DNA of 64,000 nt from Romanomermis culicivorax (Eukaryota; Nematoda; Enoplea; Mermithida; Mermithidae), in the NCBI GenBank assembly GCA_963922205.1, contig CAWUHX010000138.1, positions 62,001 to 126,000 of the forward strand, written 5' to 3'. The translations under genes and the position numbers were made by a program. The notes under the pieces are model-generated. The model searched no databases. It was not told where the DNA came from and saw only the letters and a list, made by a program, of their open reading frames with translations. Every line of letters begins with the position of its first letter. The stretch's first letter is position 1. This document shows positions 9,097-20,745 of this stretch, piece after piece.

Positions 9097-9897
9097 TTTT
9101 GAAAATTCTTGAAGAAATATTAAAGAGAGAGAGAGAGAAGAAGCGAGTAGTTTTTGTAGCAACAAAACAGATAAATGTATAAAGTGTTCAAAATTTTAGA
9201 GTAAAAGGAGGTTATAACTATAATAAAATAACCAAGATATATAGCTTATAGATGTAAGAGGAGGAGTTATAAGCATAATAAAATATTCAAGACATATATC
9301 CTACAATATTCTACTATTCTGAGGAGTATATGAGAGGAGGAGCTATGCTCTACAAAAATAAAATGTGTTTATGCGGTACGGTAACCTTTGAGATCAAAGC
9401 TAGAAAAATATATGTGTTTTATGTGTTATAGTAATTATCAAGGTCAAAGCTATAGAAGCAATATAGCCACGTGCGCATGAGTTATAAGGGTCTTTAAAGC
9501 TTTTCCACATAAAAAGAAAAGATGGTGCAACAGGGTTATAAGCAGCTATTACAGTTATTTTATAGCTTCAAGAATCAAAACAAAAATACTAGGGTTGTAC
9601 AGTAAAACAGGTTTTCAACTGGTTTTAACTGGTTATATGCTAATAAAATAAGCTAAAGAAATGATATGGGCACGTGTTCATGAGTTATAGAGGTCTTTAA
9701 AGCTTTCCCATCATAAAAAAGAAAAGTACCCCAATAACCTCGTAAACAATAATTAAATCTCTACCATAAAATTAATAGTTTTTGCTAATTTATAAAAATT
9801 TTCTATTATTATTACTGTATAAGTTTTTGATGAATAGGTTGTTTTCTATTTTTCTAGTTTATAGTTTTTATATTTTCTAGTTTAGATAATTTTTATA
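9097..9897. promoter_or_regulatory. Divergent control region between the late-type gene block and polymerase B
   Basis: 800 bases with no gene, separating minus-strand and plus-strand transcription units. It contains repeated motifs. GAGTTATA-A/G-GGTCTTTAAAGCTTT occurs twice (around 9479 and 9682), each followed by an A/G-rich AAAAAGAAAAG and preceded by an ACGTG. GGAGG-AGTTAT/GGAGGAGCTAT occurs near 9207, 9257 and 9334. Copy 2 retains the same motifs inverted (30740-30770, 30940-30985). Conservation in both copies supports regulatory or replication use; which proteins bind is unknown. Confidence 0.5.
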
Positions 9898-12800
9898 ATG
9901 AAACCTATTTATGAGGATATTACTTCGGACGAAGACGACATGCCTATGGAAATTTTAGAAGATATTACTTTTGATGAAGACAATGAAACAATGGCGAATG
10001 AGTCTTCAGAGAATATTACCTCTGAGAAAGAAGAAGAAACACTTGATAATAATAATATTTTGGAAGATGAAGAAGAAGGAACTGTTTTAGATTATGATGA
10101 TGAAGATGATCAATACAAAAGTTGTACGCCTTACAGTTCTGATGAGGAAGAAATTTATGAAACAGCTCAAACTGGTGGTGGTGGTGGTGGTGTTGGGGTT
10201 AGTGGAGGTGTAACGAATGCATCTTTTGTTGCCGATGATTTTTTCGAACTAGGTCATTCCAGTACTGTAAATATTAGGCGTTTTAATACCCAAGGTCCCG
10301 AGTACTCTGTGAACTTTCGTAATACTGAACATATGGATGATTTAAATGCTCAAATAGTGCCAACGTTTCAATGTATAGTAGAGCAAATTTCTGAAAATGT
10401 CGCTGATAATGCATTTATAGGGTTTTCCTTTGACCATCCAGATTTGACAAAAGGTCGTGTTTTGATACCTTTTAGACCGAAACATGCTTTAACTGGAGAT
10501 TTGATTGTAAACACTCTTAATGCTGTTCTTCAATCAAATGAGCAAATACAAATTGATAGTCATCAGTCTACAATTCATATGATTGTTGTAACACCACCTG
10601 CGGGTAGCGGTAAGCTGATTAAAATTACTTATGTAAGATTTTATTTTTATTTATTTATTTTAATTTAAGGTATTCACAACGCTCATCAATATTTAAAACA
10701 TAATGATTTTCTAAAAGATAAATGCTGTATTATTCAAATCAACAACACGGATGATTTATGTTTTGCTAGAGCTCTAGTTGTTGCTAGAGCTTACATTCAT
10801 AAAAAAGATAAGAATGCTGAACACAAATGGGAAAGTATTCGAAAGTCTGACAAGTCACATCTGCTGCAAACAAAGGTTGCTAAAGAACTGATGACCTTGG
10901 CAGGATTAGCTAACCATCAAGGAGCTTGCGGTTTTCATCAGTGGGAACAACTGCAAGCTGTTTTATTACCCAATTATCAAATCAAAGTTTTTAGCAGAGA
11001 ACGCTTTAAAGATTTAATATTTAGAGGTCAGAGTTTTTTATTTTTCTGTTATTGTGTATGTATTTAGAGTTTTAAGGACCTGAAGCAATGCATGTTTTGA
11101 ATATTTACCACCATGATAACCATTACTCTGTCATTACAAAGATGCCTGGATTTTTTGACCGCAGCTACTTTTGTCCTCATTGCGATCTGGCCTACAACAA
11201 CAAAATGGAACACAGATGCAGAAACGTTTGTCCTCTGTGTTACAATACACCCCCATGTAATCAATTTAATGCTCGAAAATGCAAAGATTGTCTGCGATAT
11301 TTTAAAAACGATAAGTGTTTTGCTCGACACAAGCTTGTTTTTACTCAAAGAGGTCAATCGAAACGTCAAAAAACAGGTTTATCTATTTGCGATCGTTTCA
11401 AAGTGTGCGAACAATGTGATACACTGATTCGAAGAGCACATTCTAAACCTCATAATTGCGGTTATTTTGATTGCAAAACATGCAATAAAAGCGTACCTAA
11501 AAAAGGTATTAGATATGGTATAATTATTTTATTTTATTTTATTTTATATGAAAATTTTTAATTTTAGAACATTTATGTTTTATGCAACCTGTTGGTAACG
11601 AGCAAATTGAAGAGGAAGAAGATATATTTGAAACAAATGTTGATGACGATGAGTGTCTAGATGATAATGAAACAGGAATTACTGATAAGTGTCCTGTTAA
11701 TCAAAAATTTGTTTTTTATGATTTTGAGACTACCCAGGAAAAAATTCTACGACAATCCGAATTAGGGGATGTGTTCGAACATGAACCAAATTTATGTGTT
11801 GTCCATACTGTATGCGATCAGTGTCGTCAAAACGAGGGAAATTTTTGCTGCAATACATGCGGTCAACTCGAGCGTATTTTCAAAGGATCTACATGTCTAA
11901 ATGATTTCTGCGAAAACCTTTTTGCAAAAGATATGAAAAACATTACAGCAATAGCGCATAATTCTCAAGGATTTGATGGACAATTTATGATGCAGTTTTT
12001 GTATCGTAATGGACATCATAAACTACATATCATTAATAAGGGTAAATTAGTAAATTGTTTATAGTTTTTCATTTTCATTTTCAGCTATTTATTTATTTTA
12101 GGTTTAGAGTTGATGTGTATCAAAGTAGGGTCGATAAAAATTATTGATTCTCTGAACTTTCTTCCGATGCCTTTGGCGGCTTTACCGAAAACATTTGGAA
12201 TAAGTGAAATATGTAAAGGATATTTCCCTCATTTCTTTAATAGAAAAGAAAATTACGGATATATTGGCTCATATCCATCACCCAACATGTACGGTTACAA
12301 TGCTATGAAACCTGCGGCTCGTGCCACATTTCTGGAGTGGTATAATGGAAAGCTTGAAGCAGTAAGTTTGCAAAAGTATAAAGTTTTGCATTTAAATGCA
12401 TCATTGTTTAGGGTTGTCAATTTAATTTTGATAATGAGTTACTTGACTACTGTCGTAGCGATGTGCAAGTTTTATGACAATGTTGTATGAAATTTCGCGA
12501 TATTTTTATGGAAGAAACAAATGTCGATCCTTTTGAAAATTCAATAACCATTGCTAGTGCTTGCAACTTAGTTTTCCGATGTTTATTTTTGAAGCCAGAT
12601 ACTATTGGTGTAATACCATACAAAGGTTATGGTAAAGAAGAAAGACAATCTGTTATAGCCTTAAAATGGTTGAAGTGGTTAGTCCATAAAAATGAAAAAC
12701 TGTATATTCGACATAAACTTAATGGTGGTGAAGTTCAAATTGGAAGATACAGAGTTGATGGTTTATCAGGTAATTTTGTTCAAATTTTTGAAATTTTAAT

Positions 12801-14708
12801 ATCTATATGTTTGCTCATTAAGACACCACAATTTATGAATTTCACGGTTGTTATTGGCATGGTTGCCCTAAATGTATGAAAAATAGATATCAATTAACAG
12901 CCGATAATAATACAAAAGCAGTCGATGCATATGAACGCACTTTTAACCGGGTTATGGAACTTCAATCACTCGGTTATAGCGTAGTCAAAATGTGGGAGTG
13001 CGAACTTTTACAACAACTTCACTCAGATCCCGAAATGAAAACATTTTTTGATACAGTCAAAATACCGGAACCTATAAATCCTCGAGAAGGTAAAATCTTG
13101 AATTGTTCTTTTTTATTTTGTCAAAAGTTTTCTTGTTTTAGCTTTCTTTGGCGGTCGCACTAATGCCGAAAAACTGTATCATAAAATTAAGTACAATGAA
13201 GATGGTACACCTGCAGAAAAGATCAATTATGTAGATGTATGCAGTTTATACCCATTTGTCAACAAATATGGGAAATACCCTACAGGTCATCCAAAAATCT
13301 TTACTGAAGATTTTGAAGAGGTCAGTTCAACGTCACAGCCTTATGAGGGGTTAATCAAGTGTACGGTTTTACCACCTCCCAAACTCTTACATCCTGTTTT
13401 ACCGTATCAACATGGTGGTAAATTATTGTTTCCTTTATGCAAAACTTGCACGCATGATTCACAAAAGACCACATGCGTGCATAATGACCAAGACAGAGCA
13501 TTAGACGGTACATGGGTTACGATAGAATTATATAAAGCCTTAGAGAAGGGATATAAGGTATATTGTTACGGTAATGGTTCTTTTTCTATGTATATTATTT
13601 TTGTTTCAGATCCTCAAGATTTTTGAGGTTTGGCATTATGATAATATTGAGCAATATCATCCAACCAAAAACCCCAGTGGTGGTTTATTTACTCAATACG
13701 TCAATACCATTATGAAAATGAAGCTAGTAAATTTTATATTATGTAAATGTGACAGAATTTGATTGTAATTTTTATAGGAGAGTGAAGGCTATCCTGCTAA
13801 AGCTCAGACAGATGAGCAAAAACGTGAATACGAATCGGAGGTCTACAATCGTGAGAATATTTCATTGGATTCTTCAAAAATTTTAAAAAATCCTGGAAAG
13901 AGGGCTTTGGGAAAATTAATGCTAAATTCTTTCTGGGGAAAAGTAATTTGGCATAGTTTTTTGTATTTCATTTAATTATTTTTATGTTTTTTAGTTTGGT
14001 CAACGAAACAATATGGATAGGACTGTTATCCACAATGCACCCAAAGAATATTTTGAACTTGTGATGAATGTAGCCAACATTATTAAGAATGTTAGACTAA
14101 TCAATGAACAATTGGTGTCAACAACATATTGTCAACATGATGATTTTGCGGAAGTCATGGGAAATACTAACGCTGTTATTGCAGCTTATACAACGGCTCA
14201 AGCTCGACTAAAGTTATATTCTTACATTGAGCGATAAAAAAGTCGAGTATTGTATTTTGACACGGATAGTATTATTTACCTGTCATCAGTTGACAAACAA
14301 CAATATCAGGTACCCACTGGTTGGTGTCTTGGTGAAATGACTGATGAGTTACGTGAATATGGTTCTGGATCTTACATTACCGAATTTGTTAGTGGAGGTC
14401 CTAAAAATTACGCCTACAGGTTGTACAGTCCTTCTACAGACCAATACCGTCACGTAATCAAAGTCCGCGGTATCACTTTGTCATCAGATACTATGAAAAA
14501 AGTTAATTTTTATTCGCTTCGTCGAATGGTTTTTGCTTTTGTAAAAAACAATGGAAAAGAAGAAGTAGATGTACATAGTCTCCGTATAGAGCGTCAACAA
14601 GATCGTAAAGTTGTTACTCGTAAAACTTTGAAAAAATTTCGTATAGTATATGATAAACGTATTTTGAAACGTAATTTTTGTACATTTCCTTATGGTTGGA
14701 CTAAATGA
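9898..14708 (+). pseudogene. POLB: Protein-primed DNA polymerase B, 11 exons, two nonsense codons
   Basis: Replicates the Polinton from a protein primer. Phase-consistent exons: 9898-10609, 10670-11026, 11077-11505, 11568-12041, 12102-12361, 12412-12769, 12823-13089, 13142-13557, 13610-13726, 13778-13942 and 13995-14708; introns are 48-62 bases. The acidic N-terminus is followed by a Cys/His-rich region (exon 3). Exonuclease motifs: FYDFETT (I), AHNSQGFD (II), YCRSDVQ (III). EFHGCYWHGCPKC is a typical Polinton insert. Polymerase motifs: DVCSLYP (A), KRALGKLMLNSFWG (B), YFDTDS (C). A TGA at 12475-12477 (GGA in copy 2) and a TAA at 14235-14237 (TTA in copy 2) interrupt the frame, so this copy should be inactive. 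Intron borders were deduced by phase, motif continuity and comparison with copy 2. Confidence 0.93.
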
Positions 14709-14715
14709 TTTTTAC

Positions 14716-14721
14716 AATAAA
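14716..14721 (+). terminator. AATAAA polyadenylation signal for polymerase B
   Basis: AATAAA lies seven bases after the polymerase stop codon. Copy 2 keeps the same signal at the same place (23167-23172, inverted), which supports function. Confidence 0.6.
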
Positions 14722-15263
14722 GTAGAATGTTGCATCGAATTAAAAATTTTTCTTTTTGATATGTAAAGATTTTTTCTTTTTTCTACATGCTTTTTACGGC
14801 CAGCTCGCTCTGGTCATTTTTATAAAAGACCTTCTTGGTCATTTTTGGCAGTCAATCAAAATTTATACGTATGTACCCGTAAGGATGATGTTTCATCGCG
14901 TATTGACTTTCCCGAGATTTTACTCATTAAACAGACCATTACTGACCAATTTGACCATTTGAGATTGACTTGAACGATCGTTCAGGAATGGGGCCTCTGA
15001 GCATATTTATGCCTGCAGTTGGCGCCCTTTTGTCAAAGGGGGTCCAGGGGCGCAAATTTTTGAAAGGCTTCTTCTGCCCACGGGAGAAGCCATTTTTACA
15101 CACAATTGCTTTTTATTTCTTTTCCATTTTTTGTTCATTTTAGTTTTCCTTTTTGTGTTCATCATTGATTTTCCTTTTCCACCCACAGTAACACATTTAT
15201 TACCATAATCGAAAAATTACCGTAATTCTACTATTACGGTAACTCAAGAACATGTGTTCTTAA

Positions 15264-15468
15264 CCGTACGACCTATAAATCGACCGTATATGTTTACTGT
15301 ACGACCTATAAATCGACGAGGAAATTGACCGTATATGTTTACTGTACGACCTGTAAATCCGCCAAAAGCCGATTGTGTATGTTTACTGTACGACCTATAA
15401 ATCGGCCAAAAATGACAAATTATAGGTCGTACACAAAAGATAGGGTATCCTTAAGCGTACGACCTATA
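15264..15468. repeat. Terminal iterons, unit TGTACGACCTATAAATCG
   Basis: Five direct copies or near-copies (about 15264, 15298, 15343, 15388, 15455) and one inverted copy (about 15419-15432) of a unit with core GTACGACCTATA. The spacer between several is a shared TATGTTTAC stretch. They end 18 bases before the terminus. Copy 2 has the same arrangement with the core changed to ATACTACCTATA. Such subterminal repeats are typical binding sites for a transposon's own integrase or replication protein, but that is inference here. Confidence 0.7.
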
Positions 15469-15486
15469 CGGGCGGGCCTTACTACT

Positions 15487-17213
15487 GTGAATAACTTTTT
15501 CTACGCGAATATGGAATATGTCCGTCTTGTTGAGCTGTACAACATATCAAAAAATCAAGGTACCTTAACCGCGTCGTTTTTGAGCTACGGCAAAAAAAGT
15601 GATTTTACAAAACACATTTTGCATTGGTTTACACTGAATTTTAATTTTTTTCAAAAAATTCTTTGATATTCTGATAGCCCTTGTCGAACTCTACTTGAAC
15701 GACACCGAACCAATTTTAGACGATGCGTACCTGAAAATCACCAAGGGGACGTAGGTCACTCAACTTCGGGTTTTAATAGCCGGAGAACAAAAAGGGGTTG
15801 GTCCATATGGCGATAGCTTAAATAGATCAGGGGAGCGTCCATAACAACATATTAAATTTTTAGATTTTTCCAACGTCAGCGATTTGAGAATCATTTTCGG
15901 GCCTATACTTTGTACAGGATATACTGTAGTCGAAATTTTTTTCACTGTTTATATAGAACTCGCCGTGCTCTATCCAATGCACTTGGTTTCGAGTTCTAAT
16001 GACAAAAACTCGCCGAGCTATAGAGGTCCAAAGTTGCGAATTTCTTACTGTAGGTATACTGTAGGTACCAAAAAATTTTAATCCTCGACCCAAACATATT
16101 CCCGAAATATCAGGGCAAACTTTACACTCACGTTCGCGGCAAATTGAGCTCGAACGCACAACTCAAAAAAAATTTGCATATTCGACAGTAAGACATGAAA
16201 AAAATTTTTCCCCTCAACTTGACCATCATTTTGATATATAATGTTGTTATAGAAAATATCAATATTTGGGGAGTTATTCAATGTTAAAGGTGCCCGAAAT
16301 GCTACAGTAAGCCTACAGTAAGACTTGAAGTGTTAAAACCTTGATTTTCGGAATTTTTGACCTCGATTTGACTATAATGTCTTCATGACATTTACATTTT
16401 CTCATTTTCAAACGAGCCGCGGAGTGCAAAAATAACCCTCACCCAGATGATAAGCCTGCGTGCCAACATTTTTGTCTTCCAGGGTACAGTCCAGCTTGTC
16501 AAAATCTACCTGCAGAAAAAGCAGGATTGCGACGCCGGTTGTTCATTTTTTGCAAGCAACTTCGTGCTTTGCGAGACCCACTTGTGAAAAATGGACTATG
16601 GCCTGTTAGCAGACACACCAGACTTACTGAAAATCCTGTAGTCATATACGGTACGTCCCAGATTGTTGAAAAATGCCATCATCATCAATGAATCTGAATC
16701 ATATGAATGAACTTCTCAAATACTGTTTGACAGGCGTCCCGCTTTCATATAGAAGGATCCTACCGCGATGCGATGCCGCTATTTGCGATAAAAACTAAAA
16801 AAAATTGGCTGTTTTTCCCGTAGTGTTTCAATAGGCTTTTATAAAATTATTTTAAATTTAAAAATTACAAAAATCAGTTTTGTGGTCCAAATAGTTTACA
16901 GAAAGCTTCTATTGTAGGTTTTTCGTTTAAAAAATTACTGACGGTTAGTTAAGTATGCTCAAAAAGTTCCAACCTTATGTGACCAGTGGTTTCCACTTTA
17001 ATTTACTTGGTAGCCTTCCAAGAAAGAATATAAATTATTGAATAGAATAAACAAGTCGTGCAAACATTCCGCTGAACTATACGTCATATAGGACTGGGTA
17101 ATTTATGAGAATGTGGAAGTCTTTGCAATATCGATTTTCAGGACAGAAATTGTTTCTGTCATTTTTCAATTTTGGGAGTATATTGTCAATATCAGATTAA
17201 AGAGATCACAATC
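15487..17213. other. Host non-coding DNA between Polinton copy 1 and gene P1
   Basis: No exon could be supported. The sequence is AT-rich with many TACTGTAG/CTACAGTAA words (for example 16050-16070, 16300-16325). A stretch at 16900-17020 resembles the 41760-41800 region and so is probably relic repeat DNA. Confidence 0.5.
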
Positions 17214-17449
17214 CTATAGTCTGTTTTTCGTGAAATGCTTCTAAATAATGAAAGTGGAAAGCAAGTAGTATTTCGGATTTTCACGCTTTGCTGATAGGAC
17301 TGGAAATTTTCGAGCATAGTGACCTAACATTTATCAACTTTTCGAGTGGAAAATTTTACCGTAAGAGCTGTATGTAAACGATTTTGACGACAGTACTGAT
17401 TTGTGTCACTTTTCTGTTTGGAAGCATTTTATAAAAAACTGACTATAGA
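17214..17449. mobile_element. MITE of the CTATAGTC…ATAAAATGCTTC family
   Basis: Short element with inverted ends: left CTATAGTCTGTTTTTCGTGAAA and right, when inverted, CTATAGTCAGTTTTTTATAAA, each running on into an ATGCTTC stretch. Related ends occur at 43622-43867, 43865-44066, near 41691, 44740 and 57810, and at 58862-59063. No coding capacity. Probably a non-autonomous DNA transposon; the source family is not identifiable. Confidence 0.55.
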
Positions 17450-17457
17450 GATTTATT

Positions 17458-18786
17458 TCAATTTTTCATGGTTAACTGCGACGAGACAACGGCTATTGGC
17501 ACCGTAGTGGTCGGCTTGGCTGCTGCTGACGCTCCAATCGTAACCGAATTTGTCGCAGCCATTTTTGATGGCGTCGACAGCTTGTTACATGAGCGGCATC
17601 TGAATTCGTACTCTAGCTTCAGTTTTATCAATTCGTTGCCAGATATCGACAAGTGGGCTTGCAAAGAACAGCTGAAAACAAAGAGTTGAGTGACAAAACA
17701 GTTCAAATAATCGGGTGCTGCATCATGTGATCTATTCAATTGCAAAAAATTACTATTAATGAAAGCTCACATGTAATTTTCCGAACAACAGGACGCCGGT
17801 TGGTTGCACGCTGTTGCCGATGACTGTTCTTGATGCCTACGCAACTGCAGATTTTGCTTCATTTCGTCGGATAGTGTCGCCGACGTCGGCCGACACCGGA
17901 TTCAAGTAGATTCAAATTTTTTGATAAAATTTTGATACGAGGTTTTTGAATTGTGATTTTATATCAATATTATATCTAAACAAAGTTCATTTTTTCGTTT
18001 CTATCTTTATTTTATTAAAAGCCATAAACATATTAATTTGGATACATTTTTACTATAATTATGATATTTTATTTCTCGTGATCTTTCGATTAGCTTGATT
18101 TTTTGTTATTGTAGTCATATGTATCATTCTAAAATATCGTTATCATATAAATTTTATACAAATTTATATCATTTTCTTATATAAATTCTTTTAACTCATC
18201 CATACCTTAATTATACCGTATTATAAAAAATGTGATAATCGGTCCAAAGCGTTTCTACACTTGACCGTGTCCTTGTAGCTTTTGTCTCCTTTTGACCACA
18301 AATAAGTACGGCTTTGCACCTCATTAATTAAATTCTCAATGAATTGATTCTCATCCATTTTTAGATGCTAACTATGCTGCAAACATTATAAGAAAAAGTA
18401 TATAATATTGATGATGCAACACAAATAAATTAGATGATTAAAAAATAATCATATTATGACACGACTGTATGATTTTCTTCTGTGTCGGACAGTGTCGGTC
18501 AAGAAATTTCAACTCGATCGAAATGGCAATCCGACATCGACCGACATCGGTTAGCAGAAGTATAGCAGCTCTATCCGACTGTTGGCCGGTGTCGTCCGAC
18601 TCTGACCGACTGTCCGCCGACACCGGCCGTTGTCGGGCGATAGTCGGCTGGTGTCGGCCGGTGTTGGCCGACGAAGTATAGCAGGGCTTTAGCCTTTCCG
18701 TATGCGCTTTCGACTGAAGTCTGTAGCGATAAAGCAGTTAGCGGCAAGTTCAAGTAGTTGGCGAGAGCTTGCGTGCAGCCATCAAT
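17458..18786 (-). pseudogene. Host gene P1, paralogue of P2, split by an insertion
   Basis: Two exons are recognisable by similarity to gene P2 at 34004-35666. The last exon, 17671-17458, begins (after the split codon) with CSLQ and has L-x-x-N…C-x-x-CNK like P2's CSLQ…ECNK; it is preceded by a TTTTCAG acceptor. The exon before it starts at 18786 (IDGCTQALANY, compare CNQALNNY in P2) and ends at 17771 with SCCSENY before GTGAGC (compare GCCSESY before GTAAGC). The middle of this exon is interrupted by about 820 bases of GTCGG-rich sequence, so the gene is broken. The encoded family is Cys-rich and probably secreted, but I do not recognise it. Upstream exons were not found. Confidence 0.55.
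17868..18689. mobile_element. GTCGG-rich insertion inside a P1 exon
   Basis: Sequence inserted between the two halves of the P1 exon. Both ends carry GC-rich CGTCGG/CCGACG text (17875-17910 and 18540-18675) with many reiterated GTCGGCCGACACCGG-type words, while the middle (17930-18460) is AT-rich. The inverted ends resemble each other (TTCGTCGG… at both), as in a non-autonomous DNA transposon. Boundaries are approximate to about ten bases. Weak relics of the same words occur at 45745-45870. Confidence 0.5.
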
Positions 18787-19282
18787 CTGCAATAAATGAG
18801 GTTCGTACTATAATTTTAGATTGTGTGGGGGTGGTCCCAAAAACTGTCCGCCTAAAAGTACTACCCTACAGGTAACCAGAACAGATTTGAGGTTCCCGGT
18901 CTTTTTGCCTTCGATAGGAAAGTTACTCTGGTATAAATCATATATGTTTGAAAAGCTTAGCTTGGTCGCTTAAGGCAAAGCCGTTCATTTTTGTCGGTTT
19001 TGTGGAACATTTTTACAGATTCAAGAGAAATCGACGAATTCAACAAAAAAAGCATTGTTCTGAATGAAAAACGCTCAAGGATGAGATCCGTATCGATGAA
19101 AGTTAGATTTCAATTTTCTTTAAAATTGTACTGCTCTCAATCAAAAGAATTCAAAAATACTAAATTTAAAGTTTTCCTGCAAACAATATTTTTGCTCATG
19201 ATCAATAAAATTAAACGTTGCAGCTCAGATACCAGACGTGCACTGTTTATTCCATTCAATTCATTGCTATGAAAGTATTTTT
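18787..19282. other. Host non-coding DNA
   Basis: No supported exon. It could contain upstream P1 exons, but none matched the first known P2 exon by eye. Confidence 0.4.
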
Positions 19283-19789
19283 AGATTGTGTCACGACTTG
19301 GCGCTCGTCTCACTTTGGCGTCCATCACACTTTGGCGTCCGTCTTAGGTTGAAAACACATCGTTTGTGTATAGCCGGACATAGTACACAGCTCGGGCACC
19401 AAAATGGAATAAGGCGCCAAAGTAAGACATCCGAAAAAGATTGATCAAACAACGGACGCCAAGTGAGACTATACCTTTTTATAGGGTACAATTTTACTTT
19501 GATGTCCGTCTCACCTTGACGCCCATCTTACATTGGCGCCCGTCTCACTTTGGCGCACCGTCTCAGTCTGCTTTTCAGTATTCATTTATTTAAGTAAGAA
19601 GCGATTACCAAATTTGCAAGATCATTGATCGGTAGGAGTCGCTTTGCAGTGGCCCTGAAATATCATGTGTCTCTGCTATAGCTCGTACTGTATGTAATAT
19701 AAAGATTTGGAACAAAATTGAAAATATTTCAGAAATTAGCAGGCCATGAGAGAAATATTACGGTAACGTGAACGATCAGGCCCCAAAAG

Positions 19790-20340
19790 TGTTAGTTTAT
19801 GAAAAAAGGAAAAGTGGAAGGAAAACTGAGAAAAAGAAGAAAAAATATAAAACGAAAAAATACAAAACAGAAACTGAAATGCAAAAAAAGAAAAACGAAA
19901 AATAAAAACTGAGACGTAAGGAGAAAGTGGAAACAAGGAACGGAAACACGAAAGAAATATTTTGCAAGGTTAAAGAAAACTAACAGAGTGGAAAATGAGC
20001 GAGTAAAAGAAAGTCAAAAGATAAAACAAATCAAAAGTAGAAGAAGAAAATAAGACAGAACGGGAAGATGAAAAAAATATGAGGACAGACAAATGGAAAA
20101 GGAAATGAGAACTGAAATAAGAGTATAAGATAATAAGGGAAACGGTGGATAAAAGGAAATGGAAAAGAAATGGAGAAACAAGCAGAAACAGCCCAATATG
20201 AAAATGGAAAAGGAGTGGAACATAGAATTGTGTGACTCAAAATGATCAGAAATAGAAAGGAAGAAACTGAAATGGAGGGAAGAATGAAAGGGAAGCAGTG
20301 AAGAAATGATATAGACACAATAGAGGAAAAGGATTAACAA
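19790..20340. repeat. Purine-rich (A/G) tract
   Basis: About 550 bases made almost only of A and G on the plus strand (GGAAAAG, GAAAAAG and GAAATGG words). Open frames on the minus strand here are Phe/Ser-rich and are composition artefacts. Similar wording occurs in the Polinton subterminal regions (15110-15190 complement, 22595-22710), so this may be an amplified relic. Confidence 0.6.
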
Positions 20341-20474
20341 AATGATTTTTTACTGTCCATGTCGTCTCCCTAATATAAGATTTTCATACTGTTGTCACAC
20401 CATATACTGTTGATTTTATGATTTAAATTAATATAAAAATAATTAGCCCAAAAAACAGCAGTTTAAGGTTTAGG

Positions 20475-20745
20475 TCTAATACAGCGGTTCCTAAAACAGC
20501 ATTTCCTAAAACAGCGTTTCCTAAAACAGCGGATTCCTAAAACAGCGTTTCCTAAAACAGCGGATTCCTAAAACAGCGTTTCCTAAAACAGCGGATTCCT
20601 AAAACAGCGTTTCCTAAAACAGCGGATTCCTAGAACAGCGTTTCCTAAAACAGCGGATTCCTATAACAGCGTTTCCTAAAACAGCGTTTTCCTAAAACAG
20701 CGTTTCCTAAAACAGCGTTTTCCTAAAACAGCGGTTCCTAGTATA
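20475..20745 (+). repeat. Left inner tandem array, unit CCTAAAACAGCG(GATT/TTT)
   Basis: More than fifteen consecutive 12-16 base units alternating CCTAAAACAGCGGATT and CCTAAAACAGCGTTT. It is the inverse of the array at 21318-21556; together they could form a long hairpin with a ~570-base loop. Confidence 0.85.

Larger units (their letters stand above)
1..15486. mobile_element. Polinton/Maverick DNA transposon, copy 1 (left end outside window)
   Basis: A large virus-like transposon identified by its gene set: double-jelly-roll major capsid, penton-like minor capsid, adenain-like protease, retroviral-type integrase, A32/FtsK-type packaging ATPase and protein-primed DNA polymerase B. This combination is diagnostic of Polintons. 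Structural and mobility genes lie on the minus strand from 9096 leftwards; polymerase B lies on the plus strand from 9898. The right terminus is placed at 15486 (…ACTACT) because the same terminal sequence, inverted, starts copy 2 at 22354, and Polinton ends are known to be AG…CT. The six bases after it (GTGAAT) are the expected target duplication, but the partner is off-window. Several genes carry stops or frameshifts, so this copy is probably not autonomous. Confidence 0.93.
14709..15486. repeat. Polinton copy 1 right terminal/subterminal region
   Basis: Non-coding terminal region after polymerase B, matching the inverse of 22354-23178 in copy 2. It has a pyrimidine-rich stretch (15110-15180), then a block of repeated 13-18 base units near the end. 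The right end reads …GCCTTACTACT. As a Polinton this should be one of two terminal inverted repeats; the other is outside the window. Confidence 0.8.

Noticed and set aside
1-15486. Free virus (adintovirus-like) genome rather than an integrated element
   Set aside because: Multiple stops, a terminal repeat joined to host-like DNA, and a second partial copy nearby point to an old integrated transposon.
18438-18792. Overlapping frames in GTCGG-rich DNA
   Set aside because: GC-rich repeat composition keeps several frames open; only the end matching P2 was kept.
19736-20340. Phe/Ser/Ile-rich membrane proteins on the minus strand
   Set aside because: By-product of a purine-rich tract; no start context, no domains.
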